Origin: DATGZX01 sp035296965
GTDB lineage: Bacteria > Planctomycetota > Planctomycetia > Gemmatales > Gemmataceae
DNA: 41,149 nucleotides
Reading direction: 5' to 3'
NCBI GenBank assembly: GCA_035296965.1
Contig: DATGZX010000436.1
Location: forward strand, 1-41,149
The notes under the pieces are model-generated. The model saw only the letters and a program-made list of their open reading frames with translations. It made no database searches and was not told the DNA's origin. Made by a program: the position numbers and the translations under genes. This document shows positions 7,565 through 16,361 of the stretch, piece after piece (within the stretch, counting starts at the first letter, position 1; each line of letters begins with the position of its first letter).

Positions 7565-8044
7565 CTACTTCAGATCAACGGTAAATTCCTGCACCGAATC
7601 GACCAATTCGATAGATAGCCCAGATCGATTGGGATCACCGTACAGAGCGGGCAGACCGAGGGCGGAAGGGTTCCCAGCAGGCGGTGGTGCACTAGCCTTC
7701 ACCGTCTTGGCTCTGTCGTCGCTCTTGGACCGTTCCATGGCGAAGGTGTTTTGGCCTTTGAGCGCAACAGCTTTGGAACTCGGCTGGGCTCGAGGAGCCG
7801 GCCGGGGCCTATCGGCCTGGATTGCCACCAGGATGTGGCCGCGACTGGCTGCCGGGACTTCGTAGGAACCGTCGCTAGCGATTCGTGCCTGTGCGGTGCT
7901 GTTGTCGGGACTGACCAAAACGATCGTCCCACCCGTGACAGGCTTGCCCTTGTAGAGGACCTTCCCGTGCACGCGCGACTTCGGTTCTGAGCAACCAAAT
8001 ATCGCAAGGAGCGCAAAAAGGAGAGCAAAAACCAACCTGGGCAT
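7565..8044 (-). CDS. Small lipoprotein, carboxypeptidase-regulatory-like
   Basis: A 159-residue predicted lipoprotein. ATG 8044 starts a typical lipoprotein signal (MPRLVFALLFALLAIFGC) with the lipidation Cys at residue 18; an upstream in-frame ATG at 8125 would bury the signal. After it, VHGKVLYKGKPVTGGTIVLVSPDN…ARIASDGSYEVPA is the beta-sandwich opening seen in planctomycete proteins with carboxypeptidase-regulatory-like (transthyretin-like) domains. A Pro/Lys-rich linker and a short C-terminal beta segment (SIELVDSVQEFTVDLK) follow. It lies about 100 nt downstream of the DUF1559 gene on the same strand, a very common pairing in this phylum, so both are probably co-transcribed and act at the cell envelope. 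The specific role is unknown. Confidence 0.75.
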   Translation of the reverse strand: MPRLVFALLFALLAIFGCSEPKSRVHGKVLYKGKPVTGGTIVLVSPDNSTAQARIASDGSYEVPAASRGHILVAIQADRPRPAPRAQPSSKAVALKGQNTFAMERSKSDDRAKTVKASAPPPAGNPSALGLPALYGDPNRSGLSIELVDSVQEFTVDLK

Positions 8045-8148
8045 GGCGAAAACCCCGGAAACTGACAGGAAATGGAACACGCCCCTGCCGAACAAACTCC
8101 GCCCGCCTGCTCTCCACTTTTTCACTCATTTTCTCCGCAATGACACTG

Positions 8149-9129
8149 TCAAAGTGCGGAGCCGTCAATCACTTCTCCCTGATTCGGAGTGCAAAGAGCC
8201 CACCAAGTATTCGGATCGATGCTTGCGGAGAGCAGGTGCACGCTGCCGTCGCCATTTCCGACCAGAATGCCGGCCGGACGTGGAGAACTGGCGAACCGCG
8301 GATCGCACGTTGCATTCGGTCCAGAAGTAATCGGATTCACCTGAAACTTTGACGCGGGGCCAGTAACCATGTAGGCAAACACCGGATTCCACTCCGGCCA
8401 AGGTGTACGCCCGTAAGCCCAAATGGGGTAATAGACCGTGTCAACGACGTTCCCATTGAAGTAGTTGCCCGAATTCGGGTCTGTGTAGTTGGGATTCGAG
8501 CAGACGGTGACCTTTTCCGTCATGAGAATGGTATTGGAGAGGCCATCGGTGATATCGGCGATACGCATGGTCTTGAAGTCGACAACGCCTGTGCCTGTGC
8601 CATCATTAAAGAAATGCCCGAGGCTTTGGAAATTCGCCACATAGCCGGTGACACCGTAGTCACCGTAAATACTGGGGGGATTCCACGGGTCCGGAGTGTT
8701 ATCGGTGTACACACCGCTGCTTGGGCAGGTGGCATCGCTGGGGTTGACGTACGTTTTAACCCCATAAGCAGGATCGTGGTAGACGTTCCAGAAGTAATAG
8801 TTCCCCTGCCAATCCGCGATTGCAGCCAGTGGACTCTGTTCAATGTAAGGGAGGATGTAATAGTGGGTCGAGCCGCAATTATTGTAATACTGCGGGTTCC
8901 AATCTGAATCCCAATCCACCCATGCCTGGGGAAAGTGTCCCATCGTGTCGTGATAGTTTTGAATCGCGAGGCAGATCTGTTTCAGATTATTCATGCTCTG
9001 CATCCGAGCAGCAGCCTCGCGCACTTTTTGGACTGCTGGCAGGAGCAGACCGACCAGGATGGCAATGATCGCAATGACAACCAGCAGTTCGATGAGTGTG
9101 AATGCCTTCCGATTGCGAACTGACGCCAT
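8149..9129 (-). CDS. DUF1559 prepilin-like protein
   Basis: A 326-residue member of the large planctomycete DUF1559 family. The N-terminus has a type IV prepilin signal: a short basic leader RNRKA, then FTLIELLVVIAIIAIL with the conserved Glu at mature position +5, and a continuing hydrophobic helix to about residue 35. The DUF1559 body follows (MNNLKQICLAIQNYHDTMGHFPQAW, later ADITDGLSNTILMTEK). It ends with the family's C-terminal signature, a GNGDGSVHLLSASIDPNTW block. Such proteins are pseudopilin-like envelope components present in dozens of copies per genome; functions are uncharacterised. The gene leads the small lipoprotein gene at 7565-8044. Confidence 0.95.
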   Translation of the reverse strand: MASVRNRKAFTLIELLVVIAIIAILVGLLLPAVQKVREAAARMQSMNNLKQICLAIQNYHDTMGHFPQAWVDWDSDWNPQYYNNCGSTHYYILPYIEQSPLAAIADWQGNYYFWNVYHDPAYGVKTYVNPSDATCPSSGVYTDNTPDPWNPPSIYGDYGVTGYVANFQSLGHFFNDGTGTGVVDFKTMRIADITDGLSNTILMTEKVTVCSNPNYTDPNSGNYFNGNVVDTVYYPIWAYGRTPWPEWNPVFAYMVTGPASKFQVNPITSGPNATCDPRFASSPRPAGILVGNGDGSVHLLSASIDPNTWWALCTPNQGEVIDGSAL

Positions 9130-9706
9130 GAGAATACCCCTAGAGGAGAGTGAAAGAGATATCCAATGTTGCCAGGCAACAAGACCCGGTACAGAAGCGA
9201 CCGCCCATCAGCGAGACAAACCTTTGGGCCTCCGATCACCGCAAAGGGTCGCTAGTACACCTCGGGTCGTACGTGACAGTTTATCAAGAACCTCCGAATT
9301 GCCATATGTCAGATGAAAATCGGGTACTTGCAGTTGAAATCGCGTGAATCCTCGCTTATTTGAGGACTAGTACCGCGCCGCGCGCATTCGCCGTTGTATT
9401 TGGCGCCTTAGCCAGGCTTCGTCGGCGGAGGCTCAGGCGCCTCGCGAATCAGCTATTGCTGCACTCGTCCCAGCGCACCACCATCTGCTGGGAGTCGTAG
9501 CAGCCAGTTGAACTGATCTTTCTTAGATGAACGCCAACTCGAATCGCGGACTGAATACCGGGGTATCAACTTACGCCCCGGCCAGACCGAAGTCAAACAT
9601 TTTCCTGTCTGGATGAATTCCGGACCGCGTTCGGAGGGTTCCGGGGCCGCCGGCGCAGGCGTTTCTCTGCCGGGAGATACCAAATTCAACCATCCGGGCT
9701 TCTCGC
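9130..9706. other. Intergenic region with a 12-bp inverted repeat
   Basis: No convincing gene is present; a 78-residue minus-strand frame (9689-9453) lacks protein-like composition and a ribosome-binding site. The stretch holds the upstream region of the DUF1559 gene and the region after the DUF3500-like gene. The arms GGCGCCTTAGCC (9402-9413) and GGCTCAGGCGCC (9430-9441) pair at 11 of 12 positions around a 16-nt loop. It has no T-run, so a terminator role is doubtful. Confidence 0.5.
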
Positions 9707-10777
9707 TCAGCCTTGAGCATTGAGAGCAATATTTGGATCATCGGCCACGTTCACCCAGACGTGCACGTGTGGTTCGCCGCGGAAATACCAGACGAACGCG
9801 GGGCCCTCGATGCGCCAGTTGTCCCATTCCTTGTCATTGCCGATATCGCCGTCCTTGTAAAATGCCAAGCTGCAATGATCGAGGCCGCCCCGGCGTTTGA
9901 GACATGCCAGCGCCTCTTCCTGATCTTCCTTGCGATAGGGTTCAACCAGGGCCAGCAATACCCTTTGCAGTTCGGCCTTCTGATCATGCGTCAGTTCCGC
10001 GACTGGGATGCCGGGGAAGCCACCCTTGTCTCCGCGGAAGGCCACCGCGGCCTCATCGGGCCGAGTGGCAACCAGCGCCTGCTGCTGCTGTTTGCCGTCC
10101 AGCAGCTGGTAGACGAAATTCGCCTTGCGCCCTTGTTCCCAAAAGACGTTGCCGGGATGGCCGGGCTTCTCATTGAAGCCGCTGGCGGCGTGTCCATAGA
10201 AAATCGGTCCGCCGAAGGCGACGTGATTCTCGCTGTGGCCGTCGGCGCGAATCGTCATGTGCCGGCCAGTAAGGACAAACTCGAATTTCTCGCCCCCCGG
10301 AGCGCCGAAGATAGCAATGCTCTGCGACACGCCCCACTGCTTGCCGCCGGTGTCGTCGCGAAGCTGCTTGAGGAAGCGGACGTACCATTCCGGATTGATG
10401 ATCGCCCGAAAGATGTCGTGGATGATCGTCTGCTGTTCCCTCGTGTAAAAGTCGCTGAGAATCTGCGGTTTGGTGATCTGCCAGTTGTTGGAGACGTGCG
10501 TGCGCAGCAGGCCGCGCTTGGGGTCTTTGTAATTCCAGTCAAAACAGATTTGTTTCTTCTGCGCGTCGTTCAACGAATCGAAGAGGACCTTCACGGCCGT
10601 TTCCGCAGCGCTTTGGGGCGTGGCTGCGGCATGAGCCCGCGCGGTGGCGAAGAGCGGCAAGCTGGTCGTCGCAGCCACGGCAGCCGTGGCGCCGACCGTC
10701 TTGAGAAACTCGCGCCGGCCAAGCTCCTGTTCCTGAGCAACCTCACAATCCGGACATACGCGTGTTTTCTTCTCCAT
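9707..10777 (-). CDS. Tat-exported DUF3500-like protein
   Basis: A 356-residue protein exported by the twin-arginine route. ATG 10777 is preceded by AAGGAGAG 5 nt upstream. Frames upstream of it remain open to 11023 but run across the promoter region. Residues 21-26 are RREFLK, followed by a hydrophobic Ala-rich stretch ending near ARAHA. The leader unusually carries a CPDC pair before the twin arginines. The mature part contains LFDSLNDAQKKQICFDWNYKD, WYVRFLKQLRDDTGG and a His-rich end, GEPHVHVWVNVADDP, which resembles DUF3500 proteins. These carry conserved His residues near the C-terminus and no known activity. It is divergent from the sulfatase gene across about 208 nt, suggesting shared control. 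The family call is moderate. Confidence 0.65.
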   Translation of the reverse strand: MEKKTRVCPDCEVAQEQELGRREFLKTVGATAAVAATTSLPLFATARAHAAATPQSAAETAVKVLFDSLNDAQKKQICFDWNYKDPKRGLLRTHVSNNWQITKPQILSDFYTREQQTIIHDIFRAIINPEWYVRFLKQLRDDTGGKQWGVSQSIAIFGAPGGEKFEFVLTGRHMTIRADGHSENHVAFGGPIFYGHAASGFNEKPGHPGNVFWEQGRKANFVYQLLDGKQQQQALVATRPDEAAVAFRGDKGGFPGIPVAELTHDQKAELQRVLLALVEPYRKEDQEEALACLKRRGGLDHCSLAFYKDGDIGNDKEWDNWRIEGPAFVWYFRGEPHVHVWVNVADDPNIALNAQG

Positions 10778-10985
10778 ACGGCTCTCCTTGTGCGATGATG
10801 ACGAACGGGTTTTGAGTACGCCTTCCTCTTGCAAGGTAACAGCGTTGCCAGCGCAACGCCAGAAAGAAGTCGCAGGCCAAGTCGTTCCACTTCCTTGACG
10901 CGCGTCAACGATCCAGCTATCCAGGATGAACACGGGAGTGTCAATCCACCAATCTGAATGTCGCTGTTGGCGACCGAGGACTGAG

Positions 10986-12731
10986 ATGTTCAAAAACAGG
11001 ACGGTCGAGGCCTTTCTATTCATCAGCCTGGGATCAATTCTGGGTTACGCGGCCGCCTCGGAGAGACTTGCTCCTTATCAGCGCGCAGATGCAAGATCAC
11101 CTGCGGCTGAGGAAGATGATTCCGGATGTTTCGAGACTGGGAAGGTTTCAGCGAGCCTGAGTTGTTTTGGGGAAAGAGATGTAGGCAGGTGGGATGTCAG
11201 CCTGGTGGATAACTCGAGCTCGGGGCACGAGGACGGCCCCCTCACCCCCAACCCCTCTCCCCCGAGTACGGGGGCGAGGGGAGAAGAGGCGCAACGGGGA
11301 TTGGATGATTCGGATTCGCGGAAACAGAAGGCCGGGAGCGAACAGGCGCCGGCGACAACGGGCAAGAAGCCCAACATCGTCTTCATTTTGGTGGACAACA
11401 TCGGCTGGGGAGATTTCGGCTGTTACGGCGGCATGACGCCAACGCCACACATCGATGCGTTGGCCAGGTCGGGCATCCGCTTCAAGAATTACAATGTCGA
11501 GGGCCAGTGTACGGCCACGCGCTCGGCCATTCTCACCGCCCGCATGCCGGTCCGCTCGGGAACCTGCACTATTCCCGCGCCGGGGGAAGGCGTCTACGGG
11601 TTGTGCCCGTGGGAGTATACGCTGGCCGAATTGTTTTCGGAGGCCGGCTATGCCACGGCCATGTACGGCAAGTGGCATCTGGGGGAAGTGACCGGCAGGC
11701 TACCCACCGAACAGGGCTTTGACAGGTGGTGGGGCATCAAGAATTCTTGGGAGGAAGCTGGCTACTCTTCGTATCCGCTCTTCAATGCATTGATCAAACA
11801 ATCTCGAATGATGCCGCCCCAGGTCTGGGAAGGGCTGAAGGGAGAACTTTCCACGCCCGCCATGCCGCTGAACCTGGAAACCCGGCCCACCATGTGCCAG
11901 AAAGTCACCGAGCACACGACCGCCTATATCGCCGAGCGGGCTGCTGCCGGGAAGCCTTTCTTCGCTTACGTGGGTTACCCCGAGATGCATCCGCCGGTCA
12001 TGCCGCATCCAGACTTTTTGGGCAAGTCGTCCAGCGGCCCAGACACATACTCCGCCATGTTGCGAGAAATGGACTTCCGCGTGGGGCAGATCCTGGACGC
12101 CATCCAGAAGGCGGGTATCGAGGACAACACGATCGTCGTCTTGAGCAGCGACAATGCATCTGGCGGCGCAGCAGCGTATCTCGGCGGGTCGAACGGCCCC
12201 TGGCGCGGCAATTTCTTCACACCGCCTTTCGAGGGTTCCCTGCGCGTCCCGGCGCTGATTCGTTGGCCGGGCAAGATTCCTGCCCATGTCGTCACGGAGC
12301 AGCTGTTCGCCGCCCTCGATTGGCTGCCCACTCTTGCGGGCCTGATTGGCGCCTCGAACCTGGTACCCACAGACAGGCCGATGGACGGCCTCGATGCCTC
12401 CCGGTTCATGCTCGGGCGAAGCAACACCACCGGGCGCGACGCATTCATGGAATTCGGCATGGAATCCGAACTAATGTGCCTCAAGTGGCGGCACTACAAG
12501 ATCGTGTTCCGCTACTGCGAGGGCATCGACAAACCGATCCTCAAGCCGCGGCTCCCCCTGTTCTACGATCTGAACAGCGATCCCCACGAGGACCATAATC
12601 TCAACGACACCAAGATGGACTGCGGCTGGCTGATGCTGCCGGCTTTCAAGCACATCGAGGAATATGAAAAGAGCGTAAAGAGATTTCCCAACATCAAGCT
12701 GGGCGAGGAATTCAAGGGCTACAGCAAGTAA
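10986..12731 (+). CDS. Arylsulfatase-type sulfatase
   Basis: A 581-residue exported or membrane-anchored sulfatase. ATG 10986 is preceded by GAGGA at 10976-10980 and starts a hydrophobic leader (TVEAFLFISLGSILGYAAAS). The catalytic domain starts around residue 135 (KKPNIVFILVDNIGWGDFG). The formylglycine Cys is Cys175 in CTATRSAILTARMPVRSG, so the maturation motif is C-x-A-x-R rather than the usual C-x-P-x-R. The first metal-binding pair is Asp-Asn instead of Asp-Asp. The second site is SSDNASG, followed by GPWRGNFFTPPFEGSLRVP, as in other sulfatases. The N-terminal linker contains an in-frame repeat insertion encoding PLTPNPSPPSTGARGEE. Sulfatases hydrolyse sulfate esters of polysaccharides and are expanded in planctomycetes; the substrate here cannot be told. 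Confidence 0.92.
   Translation: MFKNRTVEAFLFISLGSILGYAAASERLAPYQRADARSPAAEEDDSGCFETGKVSASLSCFGERDVGRWDVSLVDNSSSGHEDGPLTPNPSPPSTGARGEEAQRGLDDSDSRKQKAGSEQAPATTGKKPNIVFILVDNIGWGDFGCYGGMTPTPHIDALARSGIRFKNYNVEGQCTATRSAILTARMPVRSGTCTIPAPGEGVYGLCPWEYTLAELFSEAGYATAMYGKWHLGEVTGRLPTEQGFDRWWGIKNSWEEAGYSSYPLFNALIKQSRMMPPQVWEGLKGELSTPAMPLNLETRPTMCQKVTEHTTAYIAERAAAGKPFFAYVGYPEMHPPVMPHPDFLGKSSSGPDTYSAMLREMDFRVGQILDAIQKAGIEDNTIVVLSSDNASGGAAAYLGGSNGPWRGNFFTPPFEGSLRVPALIRWPGKIPAHVVTEQLFAALDWLPTLAGLIGASNLVPTDRPMDGLDASRFMLGRSNTTGRDAFMEFGMESELMCLKWRHYKIVFRYCEGIDKPILKPRLPLFYDLNSDPHEDHNLNDTKMDCGWLMLPAFKHIEEYEKSVKRFPNIKLGEEFKGYSK
11236..11288. repeat. GC-rich hairpin repeat inside sulfatase gene
   Basis: The stretch CCCCCTCACCCCCAACCCC followed by the hairpin 11252-11264 / 11269-11281 (12 of 13 pairs, loop AGTA) is a widespread bacterial intergenic repeat. 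Its translation PLTPNPSP is familiar from many unrelated predicted proteins. Here it lies in frame within the low-complexity linker between the leader helix and the catalytic domain of the sulfatase, so it was tolerated inside a coding sequence. Confidence 0.7.
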
Positions 12732-12819
12732 GTCTCAGAACGGGTTGAAAAAGCGGGCAGATCCCCTAGAGAATCGTGGCACTCCGCCCACTTCTGAGGC
12801 ACCAGGCTCTGCAAAACTC

Positions 12820-12836
12820 AAGGGGTCTGACCCCTT
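12820..12836. repeat. Palindrome GGGGTCTGACCCC between convergent genes
   Basis: AAGGGGTC and GACCCCTT flank a single T, giving an 8-bp perfect inverted repeat followed by TTT. It lies between the ends of the convergent sulfatase and prolyl oligopeptidase genes. The motif resembles the family A repeat in layout (GG-TC-G-CC core followed by TTTTTC) and occurs widely as a REP-like sequence. It could double as a bidirectional terminator. Confidence 0.6.
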
Positions 12837-12849
12837 TTTCAACACACTC

Positions 12850-15009
12850 TCAGCGCGCGGCTTGGTACCCGGGCGGTAGTTCCATTTTGAGATTCTTTAC
12901 CAGAAACGCCCACTCGTCGGCTGTTTCATCGACGAGCTTGGCCGTGGGTTTGCCGCCGCCGTGCCCGGCTCGCGTCTCGATGCGGATGAGCACCGGAGCG
13001 CGACCAGCTTGCGCGTGTTGCAATTCCGCGGCGAATTTGAAGCTGTGGCCAGGAACAACGCGATCGTCCGTATCCGCGGTCGTGACCAGGGTGGCAGGGT
13101 ATTTTGTCCCTTCTTTGATGTTGTGGTAGGGAGAATACGCCCGCAGCGCCTTGAATTCCGCCGGGTTCTGCGGCGAACCATAATCATCCACCCAGTAACG
13201 GCCAGCGGTGAACTGGTTGAAGCGCAGCATGTCCATGACGCCGACGCCCGGCAAGCACGCGCCAAACAAATCGGGCCGCTGAGTCAGAGCCGCGCCCACC
13301 AGCAAGCCGCCGTTGCTCCTGCCCTCGATGGCCAGGCGCTCGGTGCGGGTAACATGATGGGCGACCAGCCATTCGGCCGCGGCGATGAAATCGTCGAAGA
13401 CATTCTGCTTGTGAAGACGGGTGCCGGCCAGATGCCATTCTTCGCCGTACTCGCTGCCGCCGCGCAGGTTCGCCACGGCCAGGACACCGCCCATGTCGAG
13501 CCAACCCAGCCAGGCGACACTGAAGCGGGGCGTGGAAGGAATGCTGAAGCCGCCGTAGCCATAGAGCAACGTCGGGTCGGAGCCGTCGAGCTGGATGCCC
13601 TTCTTGTGGGCCAGGAACATGGGAACCTGCGTGCCGTCTTTGCTTTTGTAGAAGACCTGCCGCACCTCATAGGTGGTCGGATCGAACTTCACCTGCGGCT
13701 GACGGAAGAGCGTGTTCTTGCCTGTCAACAGATCGTAGCGATAGATGCTGGGCGGCATTGCATAGCTTTGGAAGTTGTAAAAAGTCTCCGTGTCGCTGCG
13801 CCGGCCTGCGAAGCCCGCGGCGGAGCCAATGGCGGGGAATTGCACCTCGCGAACGAAGCTGCCGTCGGTGGCATACATCTTGACCTGGGTGCGCGCGTCT
13901 TTCAAATAGCTGGCGATGAACATGTTGCCGACCAGGCCGATGCCGCTAAGCGCCTCCCGAGCCTGGGGAATGATCTCCTTCCAGTGCTTGCGCTCCGGCC
14001 TGCGCAGATCAATGGCGATGAGCCGGCCGCGTGGCGCGGCGAGGTCGCTCTGAAAGTAGAAGACTGGTCCATCGTTGCCGACGAGGGTGTACTGGTTGTC
14101 GAAGTCCTCGACCAGATCGATCGGCATCCCGTAAGGCTCTTCCAGGTCCTTGTAGGCGATGCGGTGCTTGTGGGCCGTTCCTTTGGAAGTGGTGAAGACC
14201 AGGTAGCGGCCGTCCTCCGTGACGCGGGCCTCGCAATCCCATTCAGGATGCTCGGGCCGGCGGTAGACCAGCACGTCTTCCGCTTGCGGCGCGCCGACGC
14301 GATGGTAATAGATTTTCTGGTTAAGGGTGGTGTTTTGAAACTTGGCGCCCGGCTTGGGTTCGTCATAGCGGCCGTAGAAGAAGCCTTTGCCGTCATGGGT
14401 CCACGAGGTGCCTCGGTACTTTGTCCAACGGATCTCGTCCGGTAGCACTTTCCCCGAGGCAACGTCCACGACGTGCCAGGTTTGCCAGTCGGACCCAGCC
14501 TCGGCAATACTGTAGGCGACATACTTGCCGTCCTTGCTGACCGACAGACCCGCCAGGGCCACCGTGCCGTCCTTGGACCACTGGTTGGGGTCGAGAAGAA
14601 CGCGGGGTGTGCCCTCCAGCGCTTCGAGCACGTAGAGGACATCCTGGTTTTGGAGACCGTCGTTCTTCGAGAAAAAGTACCGACCGCCAACCTTGCGTGG
14701 CGCCGAATAGCGCTCGTAGTTCCAAAGCTCCCGCAGGCGCCGGCGGATGGCCGCGCGCTCGGGAATGGCCGCCAGGTAAGCAAACGTGACCGCATTCTCA
14801 GCTGCGACCCACTCGGCAACTTCCTTGGATTCGCGAACGTCTTGCTCCAGCCAACGGTAGGGGTCGGGGACCTTGCTGCCGTGATAATCATCGATGTGAT
14901 CGACGCGCCGCGTTTGCGGATACTGAATGGGCTCGTCGCCGACTGCCGGTCGGGAGGCGGCGCTGAGAGCGCCAATCAGGATTAGCAGGAATGATGACTG
15001 ACGAAACAT
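12850..15009 (-). CDS. Prolyl oligopeptidase (S9A), secreted
   Basis: A 719-residue serine peptidase that cleaves short peptides after proline. It has a signal peptide (MFRQSSFLLILIGALSAASRP) and is therefore periplasmic. A short N-terminal cap, RRVDHIDDYHGSKVPDPYRWLE, is the family opening. A seven-bladed propeller domain spans about residues 95-450, and the alpha/beta-hydrolase domain follows. The catalytic triad is visible: Ser565 in EGRSNGG, Asp648/649 in TDDRVVPGHS, and His683 in AGHGGGKP. Length and order match known prolyl oligopeptidases (about 700 residues). Start ATG 15009 is supported by the signal. It is transcribed alone, convergent with the sulfatase gene. Confidence 0.95.
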   Translation of the reverse strand: MFRQSSFLLILIGALSAASRPAVGDEPIQYPQTRRVDHIDDYHGSKVPDPYRWLEQDVRESKEVAEWVAAENAVTFAYLAAIPERAAIRRRLRELWNYERYSAPRKVGGRYFFSKNDGLQNQDVLYVLEALEGTPRVLLDPNQWSKDGTVALAGLSVSKDGKYVAYSIAEAGSDWQTWHVVDVASGKVLPDEIRWTKYRGTSWTHDGKGFFYGRYDEPKPGAKFQNTTLNQKIYYHRVGAPQAEDVLVYRRPEHPEWDCEARVTEDGRYLVFTTSKGTAHKHRIAYKDLEEPYGMPIDLVEDFDNQYTLVGNDGPVFYFQSDLAAPRGRLIAIDLRRPERKHWKEIIPQAREALSGIGLVGNMFIASYLKDARTQVKMYATDGSFVREVQFPAIGSAAGFAGRRSDTETFYNFQSYAMPPSIYRYDLLTGKNTLFRQPQVKFDPTTYEVRQVFYKSKDGTQVPMFLAHKKGIQLDGSDPTLLYGYGGFSIPSTPRFSVAWLGWLDMGGVLAVANLRGGSEYGEEWHLAGTRLHKQNVFDDFIAAAEWLVAHHVTRTERLAIEGRSNGGLLVGAALTQRPDLFGACLPGVGVMDMLRFNQFTAGRYWVDDYGSPQNPAEFKALRAYSPYHNIKEGTKYPATLVTTADTDDRVVPGHSFKFAAELQHAQAGRAPVLIRIETRAGHGGGKPTAKLVDETADEWAFLVKNLKMELPPGYQAAR

Positions 15010-15168
15010 GCGAATGCCCTCATTGTCGGCCAGGGATGGGTGCTTCGATAGAGTGCAATGTAGCGAAAAAAGATATGGGAGGCACGGAGCTGGTGATGCC
15101 GACGATTTTCTCGCGGTTTCTCACTCCTAGGCTCTGCCTTGGAGCGAGGGCGGTGCCGGTTGGGCAGG

Positions 15169-15747
15169 CTAGGGACTTGTCGGGTCCGTTACTTGCGCTT
15201 CGAGGAGGTCCGACAGTGGGAGTCGGAATCCGGGGAGTATTTGGCCAGCGTCGAGCACGTCCGCGCGGGTCAAGATGCTGATTTTTTGCGGCGACTCGTA
15301 CACATAGACCTCTCCCGGGTCGGGGTAAATGACCCAGACGAGTCGAACGCCGGCCAGGAAGTAGTCGTGGAGCTTGGCCACGATCTCATCTGCGGTGTTC
15401 GAAGGGCTGACCAGTTCAATCGCCAGGTCCGGCACAACATGCCAGGCAGCTTGGCTGCGCGGAGGCGGACGGTTATAAGGCCAGCGCTCCGTAGAGACAT
15501 AGGCGACATCCGGCCGCCGCTGCCTGGCGGGCAGCCCGAGATCGAAGAGTGCCTCGACGACTGCACGGCCTAGCTGGGAAGGGTCGGCATGCTTCTGGAG
15601 AATGAACATGAGAACAGATGCAATCCAACTTTCGTGAACGCCCATCGGCGCGATCTCCACTCGACGACCGTCAATCAATTCGTAGAGGGACTCGTCACCC
15701 GAATGTACGCGTGCTGCTGTTGGCTCGATGGCGGTTGCCGGTGCCAT
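15169..15747 (-). CDS. Uma2-family (DUF820) putative restriction-like nuclease
   Basis: A 192-residue member of the Uma2/DUF820 family, which adopts a PD-(D/E)XK nuclease-like fold and is greatly expanded in Cyanobacteria and Planctomycetes. Visible motifs are YELIDGRRVEIAPMG at the start, RRPDVAYVS supplying the conserved Asp, and DLAIELVSPSNT with the conserved Glu. Then KLHDYFLAGVRLVWVIYPD follows, the family's 'K…Y..aGv..vWvvdP' segment with the Lys. ATG 15747 has GGAG 7 nt upstream. No partner genes indicate a target; biological role is unknown for nearly all members. Confidence 0.92.
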   Translation of the reverse strand: MAPATAIEPTAARVHSGDESLYELIDGRRVEIAPMGVHESWIASVLMFILQKHADPSQLGRAVVEALFDLGLPARQRRPDVAYVSTERWPYNRPPPRSQAAWHVVPDLAIELVSPSNTADEIVAKLHDYFLAGVRLVWVIYPDPGEVYVYESPQKISILTRADVLDAGQILPGFRLPLSDLLEAQVTDPTSP

Positions 15748-16264
15748 GGTAGACTCCTTCGCACGTAATCATGCGCACTCCGACATTATAACAGCGCTTC
15801 GCGACAACCCGAGAATATAGCCAACTATCCAATGGTTCCGGCAGAACAGTGCCTGGAAAGGTACACGCTTCTTGCCCGAATCGCGCCTTCTCTCATCGTC
15901 CCCTACCTTGCCGGAATGCCGCAATGGAGCCTGTTCGAAGGAATTCGATGGGAGATCTTACAAAAGCGCGTTGGAGGTTGTTGCAAAGGGCCTGCCCAGG
16001 ATGCGCCCAGACCCGGCATTGGTCCGAGCCTCAACTGATCGTTTGCAAGCAGGTTACGCTGAATCGTTGCAGCGCGACGTGAGATTTGGCACACGCCTTG
16101 CATTAGTATCTTCACGACCCAGCCAACTACTGGGAAGAATGCCTTGGCTCCCGGGAAGACCGGAGTGACAGAGGCACCCAAGCAGAAGCATCACGGGATG
16201 TTTCGGGTGTTCTTCCCCCTTTCAGACTCCTGCCGAGACCCCAATCAAAAAAGCCCCTCCACCG

Positions 16265-16298
16265 CCACCTGCTTCCCCCGGCAGGTGGATCTTTTTTT
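16265..16298 (+). terminator. Rho-independent terminator
   Basis: The stem CCACCTGC (16265-16272) / GCAGGTGG (16281-16288) has an 8-nt loop. It is followed by ATC and seven T residues (16292-16298), a textbook intrinsic terminator on the plus strand. On the opposite strand the same hairpin is followed, after a G-rich spacer, by a shorter T-run, so it might also serve the minus-strand UPF0316 gene that ends at 16512. Confidence 0.75.
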
Positions 16299-16361
16299 AG
16301 CGCTGGTGATGGGCAGTCCCTTGTTCTTCGAACTGCAACACCGTGCACGATTCCGCTGATT

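Noticed and set aside
9453..9689. 78-codon minus-strand frame after the DUF3500-like gene
   Set aside because: Pro/Ser/Arg-rich composition of the kind seen in shadow frames, no ribosome-binding site, no family resemblance.
9713..10798. Long 361-codon plus-strand frame opposite the DUF3500-like gene
   Set aside because: It is antisense to a gene with a Tat signal and good ribosome-binding site, and its composition is that of a high-GC shadow frame.
12961..14445. 494-codon plus-strand frame
   Set aside because: Antisense shadow of the prolyl oligopeptidase gene, which has an intact catalytic triad.
15832..16168. Short plus-strand frames before the terminator at 16265
   Set aside because: Three overlapping frames of similar quality with no ribosome-binding site or family; a non-coding transcript is at least as likely.
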